This document shows, one piece after another, positions 26,661 to 38,021 of a stretch of 64,000 nucleotides of DNA. Origin of the DNA: Achromobacter anxifer (GTDB lineage: Bacteria; Pseudomonadota; Gammaproteobacteria; Burkholderiales; Burkholderiaceae_B). How positions within the stretch are numbered: the first letter of the stretch is position 1; the number at the start of each line of letters is the position of its first letter. The notes beneath the pieces were generated by a model. That model did no database searches. It saw only the letters and a program-made list of their open reading frames with translations, and was not told the origin of the DNA. The stretch lies in NCBI RefSeq assembly GCF_903652925.1, contig NZ_CAHLAR010000015.1, positions 61,273-125,272 of the forward strand. Reading direction: 5' to 3'. The translations under genes and the position numbers were made by a program.

Positions 26661-27272
26661 TCAGAAGGCCTGGCCCAGCCTGCGCACCAGATCGCCCAGG
26701 CGCCAATCGTCGATGCCGTGAGCGCGCAAGGCGCGCTCGGTCTCGACGACGTAATCCAGGCAAGGTCCCGAATGCCCGACGGCATTGCGCACCGACGCCA
26801 GCAGGCGGTCGTCGCTGAGACCGGCCGCGTACTCCTGGCAGGCCCGGTTCAAGAGGAACACCAGTCCGCGCACCGGCGCGGCTTCGGTATGGCAGGTAAG
26901 CCAGCGGGGCGAATAGGCGCCGGTGACCATTTCGCGGCGCCACAGGGCCTGGAACACCGCGGGCACGTCGCAGGCGGCAATCTGGAAAACCACGCCGCGG
27001 CAGCAGCCGCCGCGGTCCAGGCCGAACACCAGGCCGGGATTGTCGGGCGACCCGCGATGGTCATGCGACCACAGGCATAAAGAGCGGTGGTAGCCGCGCA
27101 CCGTCGCCAGCCGGCGCTCGCGCCAGGTGAAGCCGGGATGCCAGATCAGGGATCCGTAGGCGAATACCCATAAATCGTCGACGCCATTCCAGCCGGCCAA
27201 CAGGTCATCCACTGAAAGCGCGCGCGACGCTTGTTCCGTACCGGCGCAGCCGGCGGGCACTGCCAACGACAT
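26661..27272 (-). CDS. ChaC-type gamma-glutamylcyclotransferase
   Basis: A 203-residue protein that probably degrades glutathione to 5-oxoproline and Cys-Gly. The substrate-binding loop VFAYGSLIWHPGF, the GYHRSLCLWSHDHRGSPDNPG segment and the downstream acidic region (REMVTGAY) match the ChaC family. AGGA lies just before the ATG. It is convergent with pagP, with 14 bp between stops, and a CCAGGCCT/AGGCCTGG hairpin overlaps its 3' end. Confidence 0.9.
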   Translation of the reverse strand: MSLAVPAGCAGTEQASRALSVDDLLAGWNGVDDLWVFAYGSLIWHPGFTWRERRLATVRGYHRSLCLWSHDHRGSPDNPGLVFGLDRGGCCRGVVFQIAACDVPAVFQALWRREMVTGAYSPRWLTCHTEAAPVRGLVFLLNRACQEYAAGLSDDRLLASVRNAVGHSGPCLDYVVETERALRAHGIDDWRLGDLVRRLGQAF

Positions 27273-27432
27273 AGGGTCCTCTGATTTCCCGATTCATCCC
27301 ATGACGGGAATGGTGCTTATCCTACGCCGCAGCCTGAGCAAAAGAATTGCGTGATGGGGGGTCGGCGGCAAGCCGAATGGAATTTGCATCCCCTGCACCC
27401 CCCTGCCATGGAAAAAAATTGCGCGCGCCCGC

Positions 27433-27891
27433 CTACACCGCGTCCAGCGGCAATTCGGTGGTGCTTTTGATGACTTCCATCGAGAAGCTGGCGCTGACGT
27501 CCAGCAGGTCCACGGCCGCGATCAGGCGGCGGTAGAAGCGGTCATAGGCTGCCATGTCCTCGACCACGACCTTGAGCAGGTAATCGATGTCGCCCGCCAT
27601 GCGGTGGAACTCCACCACGTTGGGCAGGGCCATCACCGCGTTGATCAGGCTCTGCGTCCATTTCTCGTTGTGCTGGCTGGTCTTGATGGAAACGAAGACG
27701 GTCAGGTTCAGGCCCAGCGCGCAGGGGTCCAGCAGGATGGCGTTGCGCGCGATGACCCCGTCATCCTTCAGCTTCTGGATGCGGCGCCAGCAGGGCGTGA
27801 CGGACAGGTGCACCTGCTCGGCGATCTCGGCGACCGAACAGGTGGCGTCCTTCTGCAGCAAGCCCAGTATCTTGATGTCCGTCTGGTCCAT
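27433..27891 (-). CDS. Lrp/AsnC-family transcriptional regulator
   Basis: A 152-residue regulator with the classic N-terminal helix-turn-helix (MDQTDIKILGLLQKDATCSV, then VTPCWRRIQKL) and a C-terminal RAM ligand-binding domain (VVEFHRMAGDIDYLLKVVVEDM). The ATG at 27891 with GAGGAAA before it gives the usual family start. It is on the same strand as the SDR gene, 107 bp downstream of it. Effector unknown, probably an amino acid. The 160 bp after it, up to chaC, hold nothing I recognise. Confidence 0.93.
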   Translation of the reverse strand: MDQTDIKILGLLQKDATCSVAEIAEQVHLSVTPCWRRIQKLKDDGVIARNAILLDPCALGLNLTVFVSIKTSQHNEKWTQSLINAVMALPNVVEFHRMAGDIDYLLKVVVEDMAAYDRFYRRLIAAVDLLDVSASFSMEVIKSTTELPLDAV

Positions 27892-27998
27892 GGGTTTCCT
27901 CGGCTGGAACGGCCCCAATCTTGCCCGTTCCGCCTGCCCACGTCCAGCCTGCGCCTCGCCGTCCGGAAGCCCTCTGCCCTGCGCCAGAAACCCGCGCG

Positions 27999-28781
27999 TC
28001 AGAACGTGCCGGGGTAGCCGCCGCCGTCGATCAGGATGTTCTGCGCCGTCATATAACCGGCCTGCGCGGAACAGACGTAGGCGCAAAGCGCGCCCAGTTC
28101 TTCGGGCTGGCCGTAGCGGCCCGCAGGATTCGCGCGGCCGCGCTCGTCCCAGAGCTGGTCAAAACTCTTGCCGCCGGACTGATCCAGCATGCCCTGTATG
28201 TGCCTGACCTGCGCGTCCGTGGCGAAGGCGCCGGGCAGCAGATTGTTGATGGTGACGTTATGGCGCACGGTCTGCCGGGCCAGTCCGCCGACGAAGCCGA
28301 CCAGGCCCGAGCGCGCGCCGTTGGACAGGCCAAGTTCCGCGTGCGGCGCCTTCACGCTGCGCGACACGATGTTGACGATGCGCCCGAAGCGCCGGTCGAT
28401 CATGCCGTCCACGACGCGCCGGATCATGTCGATGGGTCCCAGCATCATGGCGTCCAGCGCCGCGATCCACTCATCGTGGCTCCAGTTGCGGAAGTCGCCT
28501 GGCAAGGGACCGTCGGCGTTGTTGATCAGGATGTCGGGATGCGGACAGGCGGCCATGGCCGCGTCCCGGCCTGCCACCTGGGTCAGGTCGGCCGACACCC
28601 AGCCCACGCCCACGCCGGTTTCGCGCGATATCTCGGCCGCGGCCTGCTCCAGCGTCACAGGGTTGCGGGCGGCAATCGTGACCGCCACGCCTTCCCGCGC
28701 CAGCTGCAGAGCGCAGGCCCGGCCCATGCCGCGGCTGCCGCCGAATACCAGTGCCGTCTTGCCGCTGATCCCCAGATCCAT
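27999..28781 (-). CDS. Atypical short-chain dehydrogenase/reductase
   Basis: A 260-residue Rossmann-fold protein. The cofactor motif is GGSRGMG near residue 14, with NNADGP as the structural NNAG variant and a C-terminal GGGYPGTF. The catalytic region reads NIVSRSVKAPHAELGLSNGARSGLVGF: where SDRs have YxxxK, alignment gives Ser and Arg. It therefore belongs to the group of SDR-like proteins that lack the normal tetrad, and its reaction is uncertain. The ATG is at 28781; the gene is followed on the same strand by the Lrp/AsnC gene. Confidence 0.88.
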   Translation of the reverse strand: MDLGISGKTALVFGGSRGMGRACALQLAREGVAVTIAARNPVTLEQAAAEISRETGVGVGWVSADLTQVAGRDAAMAACPHPDILINNADGPLPGDFRNWSHDEWIAALDAMMLGPIDMIRRVVDGMIDRRFGRIVNIVSRSVKAPHAELGLSNGARSGLVGFVGGLARQTVRHNVTINNLLPGAFATDAQVRHIQGMLDQSGGKSFDQLWDERGRANPAGRYGQPEELGALCAYVCSAQAGYMTAQNILIDGGGYPGTF

Positions 28782-28964
28782 GCCTGACTCCCGTGTCGTT
28801 GCGTCGCCCGGAGGGGCGCTCCGCCGAAGCGGACCAGTATAGGAGCGCCCGGCGCCCCGGCGGAATGGAAAATTTTTCTAATCCGCGGCCCGGCTCCGCC
28901 GAAATTGGCAAAGGCATTCCAGCGCAAGCTCCTACCATGGGGGTTCAGCCTGGAGGGCTATCCC

Positions 28965-29507
28965 ATGTCTTCCATCCAACTTGCTTGCGGCGGCCTGCAA
29001 TCGCTGGGCGCATCGGTGCAGGCGGCCCAGATGCACGCGGCCCGCGTCCTGCTGCGGAACCTCGCCGCCAGCGTCGCCAACGCGGGCGACATGCTGCAGA
29101 ACCTGCCCGCCGAGCTGCGCGCGGGCCGCGCCGAGTCCTACACCCGCCATATCGCCTATGCCGATCCGCATGGCGCGTTCACGATGGCCTACCTGATCTG
29201 GCGCCCGGGCCAATTCAGCCCGGTGCATGGCCATAAGACCTGGTGCACCTACCAGGTCCTGCAAGGCGAACTCTCGGAAACCCATTACCGCTGGAACCAG
29301 GAATCCGGCTCGGCGGTGGAAGGCGGCACGGTGGTCCGCCGTCCAGGCGACATTGTCACGGCCACGCAGGGCCTGCGCCAGATCCATCGCCTGGGCAATG
29401 CCGGCCCGGAGATCGCCGTGTCGCTGCACATTTACGGCGTCGCCCAGGCCGACCTCTGCACCGGCGTCAACCATCTGGTCGACCGTATCAGCCCATCCAC
29501 TGGCTGA
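28965..29507 (+). CDS. Cysteine-dioxygenase-type thiol dioxygenase
   Basis: A 180-residue cupin that probably oxidises a small thiol to its sulfinate. His88 and His90 (PVHGHKTWC) and His141 (IHRLG) are the expected iron ligands. Arg61 (YTRHIAYADP) fits the carboxylate-binding Arg. Ser153-His155-Tyr157 (VSLHIYG) matches the catalytic triad of the family, and Cys94 lies near the position that forms the Cys-Tyr crosslink in mammalian enzymes. The substrate could be cysteine, 3-mercaptopropionate or similar. GGAGGG precedes the ATG. It is convergent with, and overlaps by 20 bp, the TPP-enzyme gene. Confidence 0.88.
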   Translation: MSSIQLACGGLQSLGASVQAAQMHAARVLLRNLAASVANAGDMLQNLPAELRAGRAESYTRHIAYADPHGAFTMAYLIWRPGQFSPVHGHKTWCTYQVLQGELSETHYRWNQESGSAVEGGTVVRRPGDIVTATQGLRQIHRLGNAGPEIAVSLHIYGVAQADLCTGVNHLVDRISPSTG

Positions 29508-31182
29508 CCGGCGCCGCCGCGTCCTGCAGGGGCTGCGCCACCACGTCGATCAGCGCCGGGCCATCGTGTTCCATGGCAGCCTTGAACGCGGCGTCCAGCT
29601 TGGCAGGATCCTCCACGCGCCAGGCCTTCACGCCATAGGCTTCGGCAATGCGGGCATGGTCGGTGCGGTTGAAATCCACGCTGTAGTAGCGCTTGTCGTA
29701 GCCCGCCTTCTGGCTGGCCTTGATCCAGCCGTAGACCGAGTTCGAGAACACCACCATCAGCAGCGGCGCCTTGTGCCGCACGATGGTTTCCAGCTCGCCC
29801 ACCGTGAAGCCGAAGCTGCCGTCGCCCATCACCGACACGCACTTGGACTGCGGCCGGCCGACCCAGGCGCCCAGGGCCGCCGACATGGAAAAGCCCAGCG
29901 CGCCGTGTGCGCGGTTGGTGATGAAGTGGCGGCCAGGGCGCGACACGTCGTAATAGGCCGAAAAGTACGGGCAAGGCGTGCCGGGATCGGCGCACACCAC
30001 CGCGTCATCGGGCAGCAGGCGGTTCAAGGACTGCACCACGCGCTCGGGGCGGATGGGCGCGTCCAGGCTGTGAGCCAGCGGCTCCAGCTGCGCGCGGCGC
30101 GCTTCCTTGGCGCGGCCCGCCAGCACCGCGCCGTCGGCCGCGTCCGAGGGACGATGGGCCAGGCGCGCCGACACTTCGGCGCCCAGGGCCTCCAGCGCCA
30201 GCTTGGCATCGCCCACCATGCCGACATCGGTCAGGTAGTTGGCGCCGATCACCATCGGGTCGATGTCGATGTGCAGGATCGGCACGTTGCGGTTGGGAAA
30301 GCGCCAGTGCTCGGTCGAGGTCGATCCGGCGCGGCAGCCGACGAACAGCACCACGTCCGCCGCGGCCACCACGTCGCGGGTCGCCATCACGCCGCCGTTG
30401 GAGCCGACCACGCCCGCATTCAGCGGATGGGTGTCGGCCAGGCTGCCCTGCCCGCTCACGGTCACGCAGACCGCGGCCTTGAGCGATTCCGCCAGCGCCT
30501 GCAAGGCGCCGCTGGCGCCGGCGATGACCACGCCGCCGCCGCAGATGATCACGGGCGCGCGGGCCCCGACCAGCCGCTCGGCGGCGCGCGCCACGTCGGT
30601 GGGATCCGGCGCAAAGCGCATCGACGGGAAACGGCCATGCTCGGGCTGGGCCCAAACGTCGGACGCGTCCACCTGCTGCTTCATCACGTCATAGGGAAAG
30701 CACAGATGCGCCGCGCCGGGCTTGCCGGTGGTCATGGCGCGGAACGCGGCGCGCACCATGCCGGGAATCTGGTCCGCGCGGTCGATAGTGCGGTTCCACT
30801 TGGTCAGCGGACGGTACAGGGCTTCCTGGTCCAGTTCGGTCAGCGGGTACTTGCCGCGCGACCCCACCGCCACGTCCGAAGTGATGCCCAGCACCGGGAT
30901 CGACGATTCATTGGCCTCCACCAGGCCGGGCAGCAGATAGGTCGCGCCGCCGCCGCTGGGGCCTTCGCACACGCCGACCTTGCCGGTCACGCGGGCATAG
31001 GCGTCCGCCATGTAGCCGGCGCTGCGCTCGTCGCGCGTCAGGATGTGCTGCATGCCGTGGTCCAGCCGGTACAGCGCGTCATAGAACGGCAGGCTGGTAT
31101 CGCCGCACAGGCCAAAAATATGCTTGACCCCGTTGTGCTGCAGCATGCGCACCATGGCTTCGGCGCCGGTCATGTTTTCCAT
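29488..31182 (-). CDS. Thiamine-pyrophosphate-dependent enzyme, acetolactate-synthase-like
   Basis: A 564-residue enzyme of the POX/AHAS fold. The N-terminal Pyr domain carries the catalytic Glu in ILTRDERSAGYMADAYARV, followed by a central domain and then the PP domain with the TPP/Mg motif GDGSFGFTVGELETI...VFSN. No small-subunit gene is nearby, so it is unlikely to be the housekeeping acetolactate synthase; a decarboxylase or lyase of a catabolic route is more likely. It is the last gene of a GntR / Bug / TPP cluster and its 3' end runs 20 bp into the thiol-dioxygenase gene. GGAG lies before the ATG. Substrate unknown. Confidence 0.88.
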   Translation of the reverse strand: MENMTGAEAMVRMLQHNGVKHIFGLCGDTSLPFYDALYRLDHGMQHILTRDERSAGYMADAYARVTGKVGVCEGPSGGGATYLLPGLVEANESSIPVLGITSDVAVGSRGKYPLTELDQEALYRPLTKWNRTIDRADQIPGMVRAAFRAMTTGKPGAAHLCFPYDVMKQQVDASDVWAQPEHGRFPSMRFAPDPTDVARAAERLVGARAPVIICGGGVVIAGASGALQALAESLKAAVCVTVSGQGSLADTHPLNAGVVGSNGGVMATRDVVAAADVVLFVGCRAGSTSTEHWRFPNRNVPILHIDIDPMVIGANYLTDVGMVGDAKLALEALGAEVSARLAHRPSDAADGAVLAGRAKEARRAQLEPLAHSLDAPIRPERVVQSLNRLLPDDAVVCADPGTPCPYFSAYYDVSRPGRHFITNRAHGALGFSMSAALGAWVGRPQSKCVSVMGDGSFGFTVGELETIVRHKAPLLMVVFSNSVYGWIKASQKAGYDKRYYSVDFNRTDHARIAEAYGVKAWRVEDPAKLDAAFKAAMEHDGPALIDVVAQPLQDAAAPVSQWMG

Positions 31183-31240
31183 GTCATCTCCACGTGTTTG
31201 GCGGTCGCGGCCAGTCGTTTCCGCCCTGGCCGCGCACCGT

Positions 31241-32230
31241 TCAGTTATCCAGATTGATGTTGCTGCTCTTGATGAAGGCGCTCCAGCGCTCGTATTCCGA
31301 CTTGACGTAGGCGTCCAGCGCCGGGCCGTCGGAGGCCACGATCTCGAAGCCCGCGTCCGTCACCTTCTTGCGGATTTCCGGATCGGCCAGCACGGCCTGG
31401 AAATCCGCGGTCAGCTTTTTCACCGTCGCAGCCGGCGTGCCCTTGGGCGCGAACATGCCGCTCCAGGAATAAGCCACGAAGCCCGGGAAGCCGGACTCCG
31501 CCACCGTCGGCACATTGGGCAGGTCGGGCAGGCGCTTGTCGCCCGCCACCGCCAGCGGCTTGATCTTGCCGCCCTGGATCTGGCCGCGCAGCGCGGCAAA
31601 GCTCAGCCAGGTCATGCTGGCCTGTCCGCCCACCACCGCCTGGATGGCCGGGCCGCCGCCGCCATACGGCACGTGCAGCAGTTCGACCTTCGACAGGCGC
31701 TTGAGCTCTTCCGGCGCCAGGTGGTTCAACGAGCCCACGCCGGTCGAGGCGTAGTTGAACTTGTTGGGCGGCTGCTTGGCGGCCGCGGCCAGGAACTCCT
31801 TCAGGTTGTCGCCGGGCACACTGGGGTTGGCGCCCAGCACCAGCGGAAAGCGCACGGTCTGCGAAATGGCGACGAAGTCCTTGAAGGTGTCGTAGGGCAG
31901 CTTGGGCTTCACCGCGGGGTTGATGCCGTGGTTGTCGAAGCTGACCAGCAGCGTGTTGCCGTCCGGCTCGGCCCGGGCCACGAAGGCGGTGGCGATCTGG
32001 CTGGCCGCGCCCGGGCGGTTTTCGACCACGACCGCGCGGCCGCCCAGTTGCTGCGACAAACGCGGCTGCAGGATGCGCGCCAGGATGTCGGTGCTGCCTC
32101 CCGGCGGATACGGCACCACCAGCACCAGCGGCCGCTCTTCCGCCATCGCGCTCGGCGCGGCGAAGAAGGCGCCGCCTGCGGCGGACAACATGCATAGCGC
32201 AGCCAATCCGCGCTTGACCCTGTAATTCAT
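31241..32230 (-). CDS. Bug-family periplasmic solute-binding protein
   Basis: A 329-residue binding protein of the tripartite-tricarboxylate type, very numerous in Bordetella and relatives. The signal peptide covers about 1-30 (ending SAMA), followed by LVVPYPPGGSTDILAR, ENRPGAASQIAT and the C-terminal half starting near YASTGVGSLNHLA. The missing membrane partners (TctA/TctB) are not in the window, which is common for Bug proteins. Its start overlaps the GntR stop in ATGA, so the two are translationally coupled. Ligand probably a carboxylate. Confidence 0.93.
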   Translation of the reverse strand: MNYRVKRGLAALCMLSAAGGAFFAAPSAMAEERPLVLVVPYPPGGSTDILARILQPRLSQQLGGRAVVVENRPGAASQIATAFVARAEPDGNTLLVSFDNHGINPAVKPKLPYDTFKDFVAISQTVRFPLVLGANPSVPGDNLKEFLAAAAKQPPNKFNYASTGVGSLNHLAPEELKRLSKVELLHVPYGGGGPAIQAVVGGQASMTWLSFAALRGQIQGGKIKPLAVAGDKRLPDLPNVPTVAESGFPGFVAYSWSGMFAPKGTPAATVKKLTADFQAVLADPEIRKKVTDAGFEIVASDGPALDAYVKSEYERWSAFIKSSNINLDN

Positions 32231-32982
32231 AGCTTTTCCCCTGCTTGTATGGTGTTGGCCGGCGCTGCCGTGGCGGGTTCGGCCTGGTCCCGCATGTAGA
32301 TCGTGGAAAAACCTGTCCGTATGACGTCGGTGATCTGGTCCAGCCGGCGGCCGATGTGGGCGCTCATCAGGCCGGGCAAGGCGTCGGCGTCTCGCCGTTC
32401 CAGCGCCTCGACGATGCGCAGGTGCTCGCCTTGCGTGTGGCCGCGGCGGCCCTGCTGCATGTCGATCCAGCGCACGAAATGGATGCGGGCGTTGACGCTT
32501 TCCAGCGCCCGCACGAACTCCTCGTTGCGCGTATAGCGGGCCAGCGTCAGATGGAACGCCTCATCCAGTTCCAGCAGGCGGGTCGCGTCGCTGTCCTCGG
32601 GCACGTCCCGTGAACGTTCGACGAATTGCCGCAGGCTGGACAGCTCTTCATCGCTGGCGCGCTCGCAGGCCGCGCGCACGATGCCGGCTTCCAGCACGGC
32701 GCGGTACTCGTAGAGGCTATGGATCTGTTTGGCGTCGAGCAGGCGGGCGATGAAACCGCGATTGACCGAGCGGGTCAGGAAGCCCTCGACCATCAGCTGG
32801 TTCAGCACTTCGCGCAGCGGAGTGCGGCTGACGTTCAGCCTGCGGGCCAATTCCACCTCGTTGATGCGTTCGCCGGGCTTGAATTCGAAGCGCACGGCCA
32901 TGGCCTTGACCGCGCCATACAGCTCGGCCTGCGCCTCCTTGGTGCGGGCGGCGGGTCGGATTGCGCTTGCGGATAGTGTCAT
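32227..32982 (-). CDS. GntR-family regulator (FadR/VanR type)
   Basis: A 251-residue repressor-type protein. The N-terminal winged helix (about 15-80) has the GERINEVELARRLNVSRTPL signature. The C-terminal all-helical FCD domain has the metal/ligand residues in ELDEAFHLTLARYTRN and EHLRIVEALERRD. I chose the ATG at 32982: in-frame starts at 33027 and 33039 would place coding sequence over the repeats at 33020-33045, which look like its own operator. It is the first gene of a three-gene operon and would respond to a small carboxylate from that pathway. Confidence 0.9.
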   Translation of the reverse strand: MTLSASAIRPAARTKEAQAELYGAVKAMAVRFEFKPGERINEVELARRLNVSRTPLREVLNQLMVEGFLTRSVNRGFIARLLDAKQIHSLYEYRAVLEAGIVRAACERASDEELSSLRQFVERSRDVPEDSDATRLLELDEAFHLTLARYTRNEEFVRALESVNARIHFVRWIDMQQGRRGHTQGEHLRIVEALERRDADALPGLMSAHIGRRLDQITDVIRTGFSTIYMRDQAEPATAAPANTIQAGEKL

Positions 32983-33019
32983 GCCGGATCGCCTGCGGTC
33001 GGGTTGAACGTCGGGATTG

Positions 33020-33045
33020 AAGTGCATACTAAAGTGCATACACTT
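33020..33045. promoter_or_regulatory. Likely GntR operator
   Basis: AAGTGCATAC occurs twice with a 12-bp period (33020 and 33032). The second copy forms a perfect inverted repeat AAGTG/CACTT with a 4-bp CATA centre (33032-33045). It lies 38-63 bp before the GntR start. Confidence 0.55.
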
Positions 33046-33337
33046 TGAGCGGCAACCCGGGTTTGCCCGGACGCGGGCCGGCTACGGCCCCTTGCCGGGT
33101 CGGCTACAGGACGGCTGCGTGGGCGAAAAAAAGCCGCCATGCGGGCGCTGTGGGCGGGTTTGTGCGGTGGCTTGTACGGCGCCACTGCGCGACGGCTGTG
33201 TATCGGCTGTGTATCGGCTGTGCGTCGGCTGTGCGTCGGCTGTGCGTCTATGCCGTCGGCCATGCGACGATTGCGCGCCGCTGAGCGACGGTTGGCTGCG
33301 GCTCCCGGGCAGCGGCCTCGCCAGCCGCCGGTAGCGG
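33046..33337. other. Intergenic stretch without a gene
   Basis: No supportable reading frame. It holds the 11-bp tandem repeat at 33193-33247 and GC-rich sequence with several CGGCTRCGG-like words. The minus-strand promoter of the GntR operon should lie in its left part. Confidence 0.6.
33193..33247. repeat. 11-bp tandem repeat, five copies
   Basis: Five perfect-register units: CGGCTGTGTAT twice, then CGGCTGTGCGT three times. The array is 55 bp long and lies about 150 bp upstream of the GntR operator. Confidence 0.9.
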
Positions 33338-34057
33338 CTACAGCCCGGTATCCAGCGTGTAGTGAGCGCCGTCCCGGTTTTCCAGGCTCAGCGTCAAAAG
33401 CTCGGCAGCCACGGCCGTCGGATCCTGGCGCACATGGATGCGCAGGTTCGCCAAGGGCACATCCCAGCCGTCGGCGGAAGCTTCGGCGGTCACGCCGGCC
33501 ACCAGCGCCAGGCGCTCGGCTACCGCGCGGGCGTCAGGCGCCCGGGCGTCGATGCGCTGCAGGCTGCGCGCGCCGTTGGGATGCGCCATGAGTTCGGGCG
33601 ACCATACGCACTCGGGCGTCAGATGGCGGCAGAAATACATGCGGATGCCGGGCAAGGGCTGCTCGGCGAAACGCACGGTATGGAAACGGGCCTGGACTTC
33701 CTGGCCGTCCAGCATGGCCGGGCGGCTCAGTTCCTGCATCGGGTTGACGGCGAACCCCGCCGCCAGCAGGCGCTCGCGGGTGGCCTCGGCGTCATAGGTG
33801 CGGAACACCAGCGCTTCCAGGCCGAATGGCGAATCGGCGATTTCCTTGCGCGCGGGCGGCGCGCCCGGCGGCCAGCCCAGCAGTTCGACGTAGGTGCCTT
33901 CCAGCACGATCAGGCGGTTGCACGAACCCAGGTTGTGCACCGCCTTGTCGCTCAGGTGAAAGCCCTGGCGCTCGAAGTGCGGGGCCAGCGCATCCAGCCG
34001 GTCGCGCACCATGACCACGGCATGGTCGAATTCAGTGCGGCCGACGGAATGCAGCAT
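33338..34057 (-). CDS. VOC/glyoxalase-like domain protein
   Basis: A 239-residue protein of the vicinal-oxygen-chelate superfamily, of the glyoxalase-like single-chain type. The start EFDHAVVMVRDRLDALAPHF is typical, followed by NLGSCNRLIVLEGTYVELLGW, and a second VOC half after about residue 120. AGGAG stands seven bases before the ATG at 34057. It follows the secA stop by 16 bp, so it is read through from secA. Its substrate is unknown and is not expected to relate to secretion. Confidence 0.87.
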   Translation of the reverse strand: MLHSVGRTEFDHAVVMVRDRLDALAPHFERQGFHLSDKAVHNLGSCNRLIVLEGTYVELLGWPPGAPPARKEIADSPFGLEALVFRTYDAEATRERLLAAGFAVNPMQELSRPAMLDGQEVQARFHTVRFAEQPLPGIRMYFCRHLTPECVWSPELMAHPNGARSLQRIDARAPDARAVAERLALVAGVTAEASADGWDVPLANLRIHVRQDPTAVAAELLTLSLENRDGAHYTLDTGL

Positions 34058-34073
34058 GGTGGCTCCTAGGGGA

Positions 34074-36809
<2,736 letters not shown>

Positions 36810-37002
36810 GCGTATGTCGGCCGCACGAGCCACGCCGCGCCCACGAAAGGCCGGAGCAGCGTCACCCGTGACTTGATGTTATTGGTTGAGCGGGGGTCCG
36901 CTGGGAAACGAACCAGTTTAACGCACCTGGAGCGCAATAGCCTGGAACTATGACCAGGGTAGCACTACCCGGGCCGGTTGGACCGGCGCGGGCCGTCCAG
37001 GT

Positions 37003-37992
37003 TCACTGCGCGGCGTGAGCCACCGTGGAAGGCGGCGCGTTCTGCTGCGGGCCCAGGAACAAGCGCGGGTCCAGCGGCTGCCCCGCCAGACGGACCTCGA
37101 AATGCAGGTGCGGGCCGGTGGAACGGCCCGAACTGCCCACGCGGGCCACTTGCTGGCCGCGTTCGACGAGCTGGCCCTGCTTGACCAGCAGGGACGAAGC
37201 ATGGGCGTAGCGGGTGATCAGGCCGTCGCCATGGTCGATCTCGACCATATTGCCGTAGCCCGGCTGGAACTTGGATTCCAGCACCACGCCCCCGGAAGCC
37301 GCCAGGATCGGCGTGCCCGGAGGCGCGGCGAAGTCCAGCCCTTCGTGCATGGCGCTGCGGCCAGTCACCGGATTGCGGCGCCAGCCGTAGGACGAGCTCA
37401 GATAAGGGTAATCGGTGATGGGCATGGCCGTCGGCATGCGCGCCTGGTCCGCCGACCGCTTGGTCAGGGCCGCATCCAGCAGCTTCAGGTTGTCGGTCTG
37501 CTGGGCCAGCCTGGCCTGGATCTCGTCGAGCTGGCGGCCCAGGGCCTCGGCCGAAGCCGCGCTGGGCGGCGGGTGGTCGGTGAACAGATCGTCCATGACC
37601 TGGGTGGCTTCGGGCTGGGTCAGCGCCTCGGGCTGCGCCATGGCCAGCTGCTTGGCCAGTTCAGGGTCGGTATAGGCCACGCCGGCCACCTTGGCCACCC
37701 GCTGGCCCAGGCCGTCGATGCTGACCAGCTTGGCCTGCAGCGCCCCCACCTTGGCCGCCAGCAGATTCATGTTGCCGCGCAGGAAATCGGCGTCGCGCCC
37801 AGGCTGCTGGCCGGCCAGCGGCCAGCCCACCGTATGTACGGCCGGCAGGATCGGAGTAAGGTATCGCTGTAGCGCAGCGCCGAAGATGGCCGCCGTGACC
37901 AAGGCCCCCCCCAGAAACAGCGCGAGACGCGCGCCGCCCAGGGTGAAATGCCCGTCCTGCCCGTCGCGGGCGTGCATAATCACGATTTTCAA
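37003..37992 (-). CDS. M23-family peptidoglycan endopeptidase
   Basis: A 329-residue membrane-anchored protein with a single transmembrane helix at about 22-44, a coiled-coil region (about 75-185), and a C-terminal LytM/M23 domain. The zinc motifs are complete: HEGLDFAAPPG (HxxxD), YAHASSL and HLHFEV. It is therefore an active-type endopeptidase, not an EnvC/NlpD-like inactive regulator. It ends with a short low-complexity tail. Its place between lpxC and secA is typical. Divergent from the DUF721 gene, 29 bp apart. Confidence 0.92.
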   Translation of the reverse strand: MKIVIMHARDGQDGHFTLGGARLALFLGGALVTAAIFGAALQRYLTPILPAVHTVGWPLAGQQPGRDADFLRGNMNLLAAKVGALQAKLVSIDGLGQRVAKVAGVAYTDPELAKQLAMAQPEALTQPEATQVMDDLFTDHPPPSAASAEALGRQLDEIQARLAQQTDNLKLLDAALTKRSADQARMPTAMPITDYPYLSSSYGWRRNPVTGRSAMHEGLDFAAPPGTPILAASGGVVLESKFQPGYGNMVEIDHGDGLITRYAHASSLLVKQGQLVERGQQVARVGSSGRSTGPHLHFEVRLAGQPLDPRLFLGPQQNAPPSTVAHAAQ

Positions 37993-38021
37993 GGTTTGCT
38001 TCCTAATTCTTTAAAGCCGGG

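Noticed and set aside
29488-31182. Housekeeping acetolactate synthase (ilvB)
   Set aside because: No regulatory small subunit or ilvC follows, and the gene is tied to a GntR regulator and a binding protein, so a catabolic TPP enzyme is more likely.
29227-31257. 676-codon plus-strand frame opposite the TPP enzyme
   Set aside because: Antisense frame, His/Arg/Ala-rich; the minus-strand protein has clear TPP motifs.
33193-33247. Possible CRISPR array
   Set aside because: Units are 11 bp with no spacers and no cas genes nearby; it is a simple tandem repeat.
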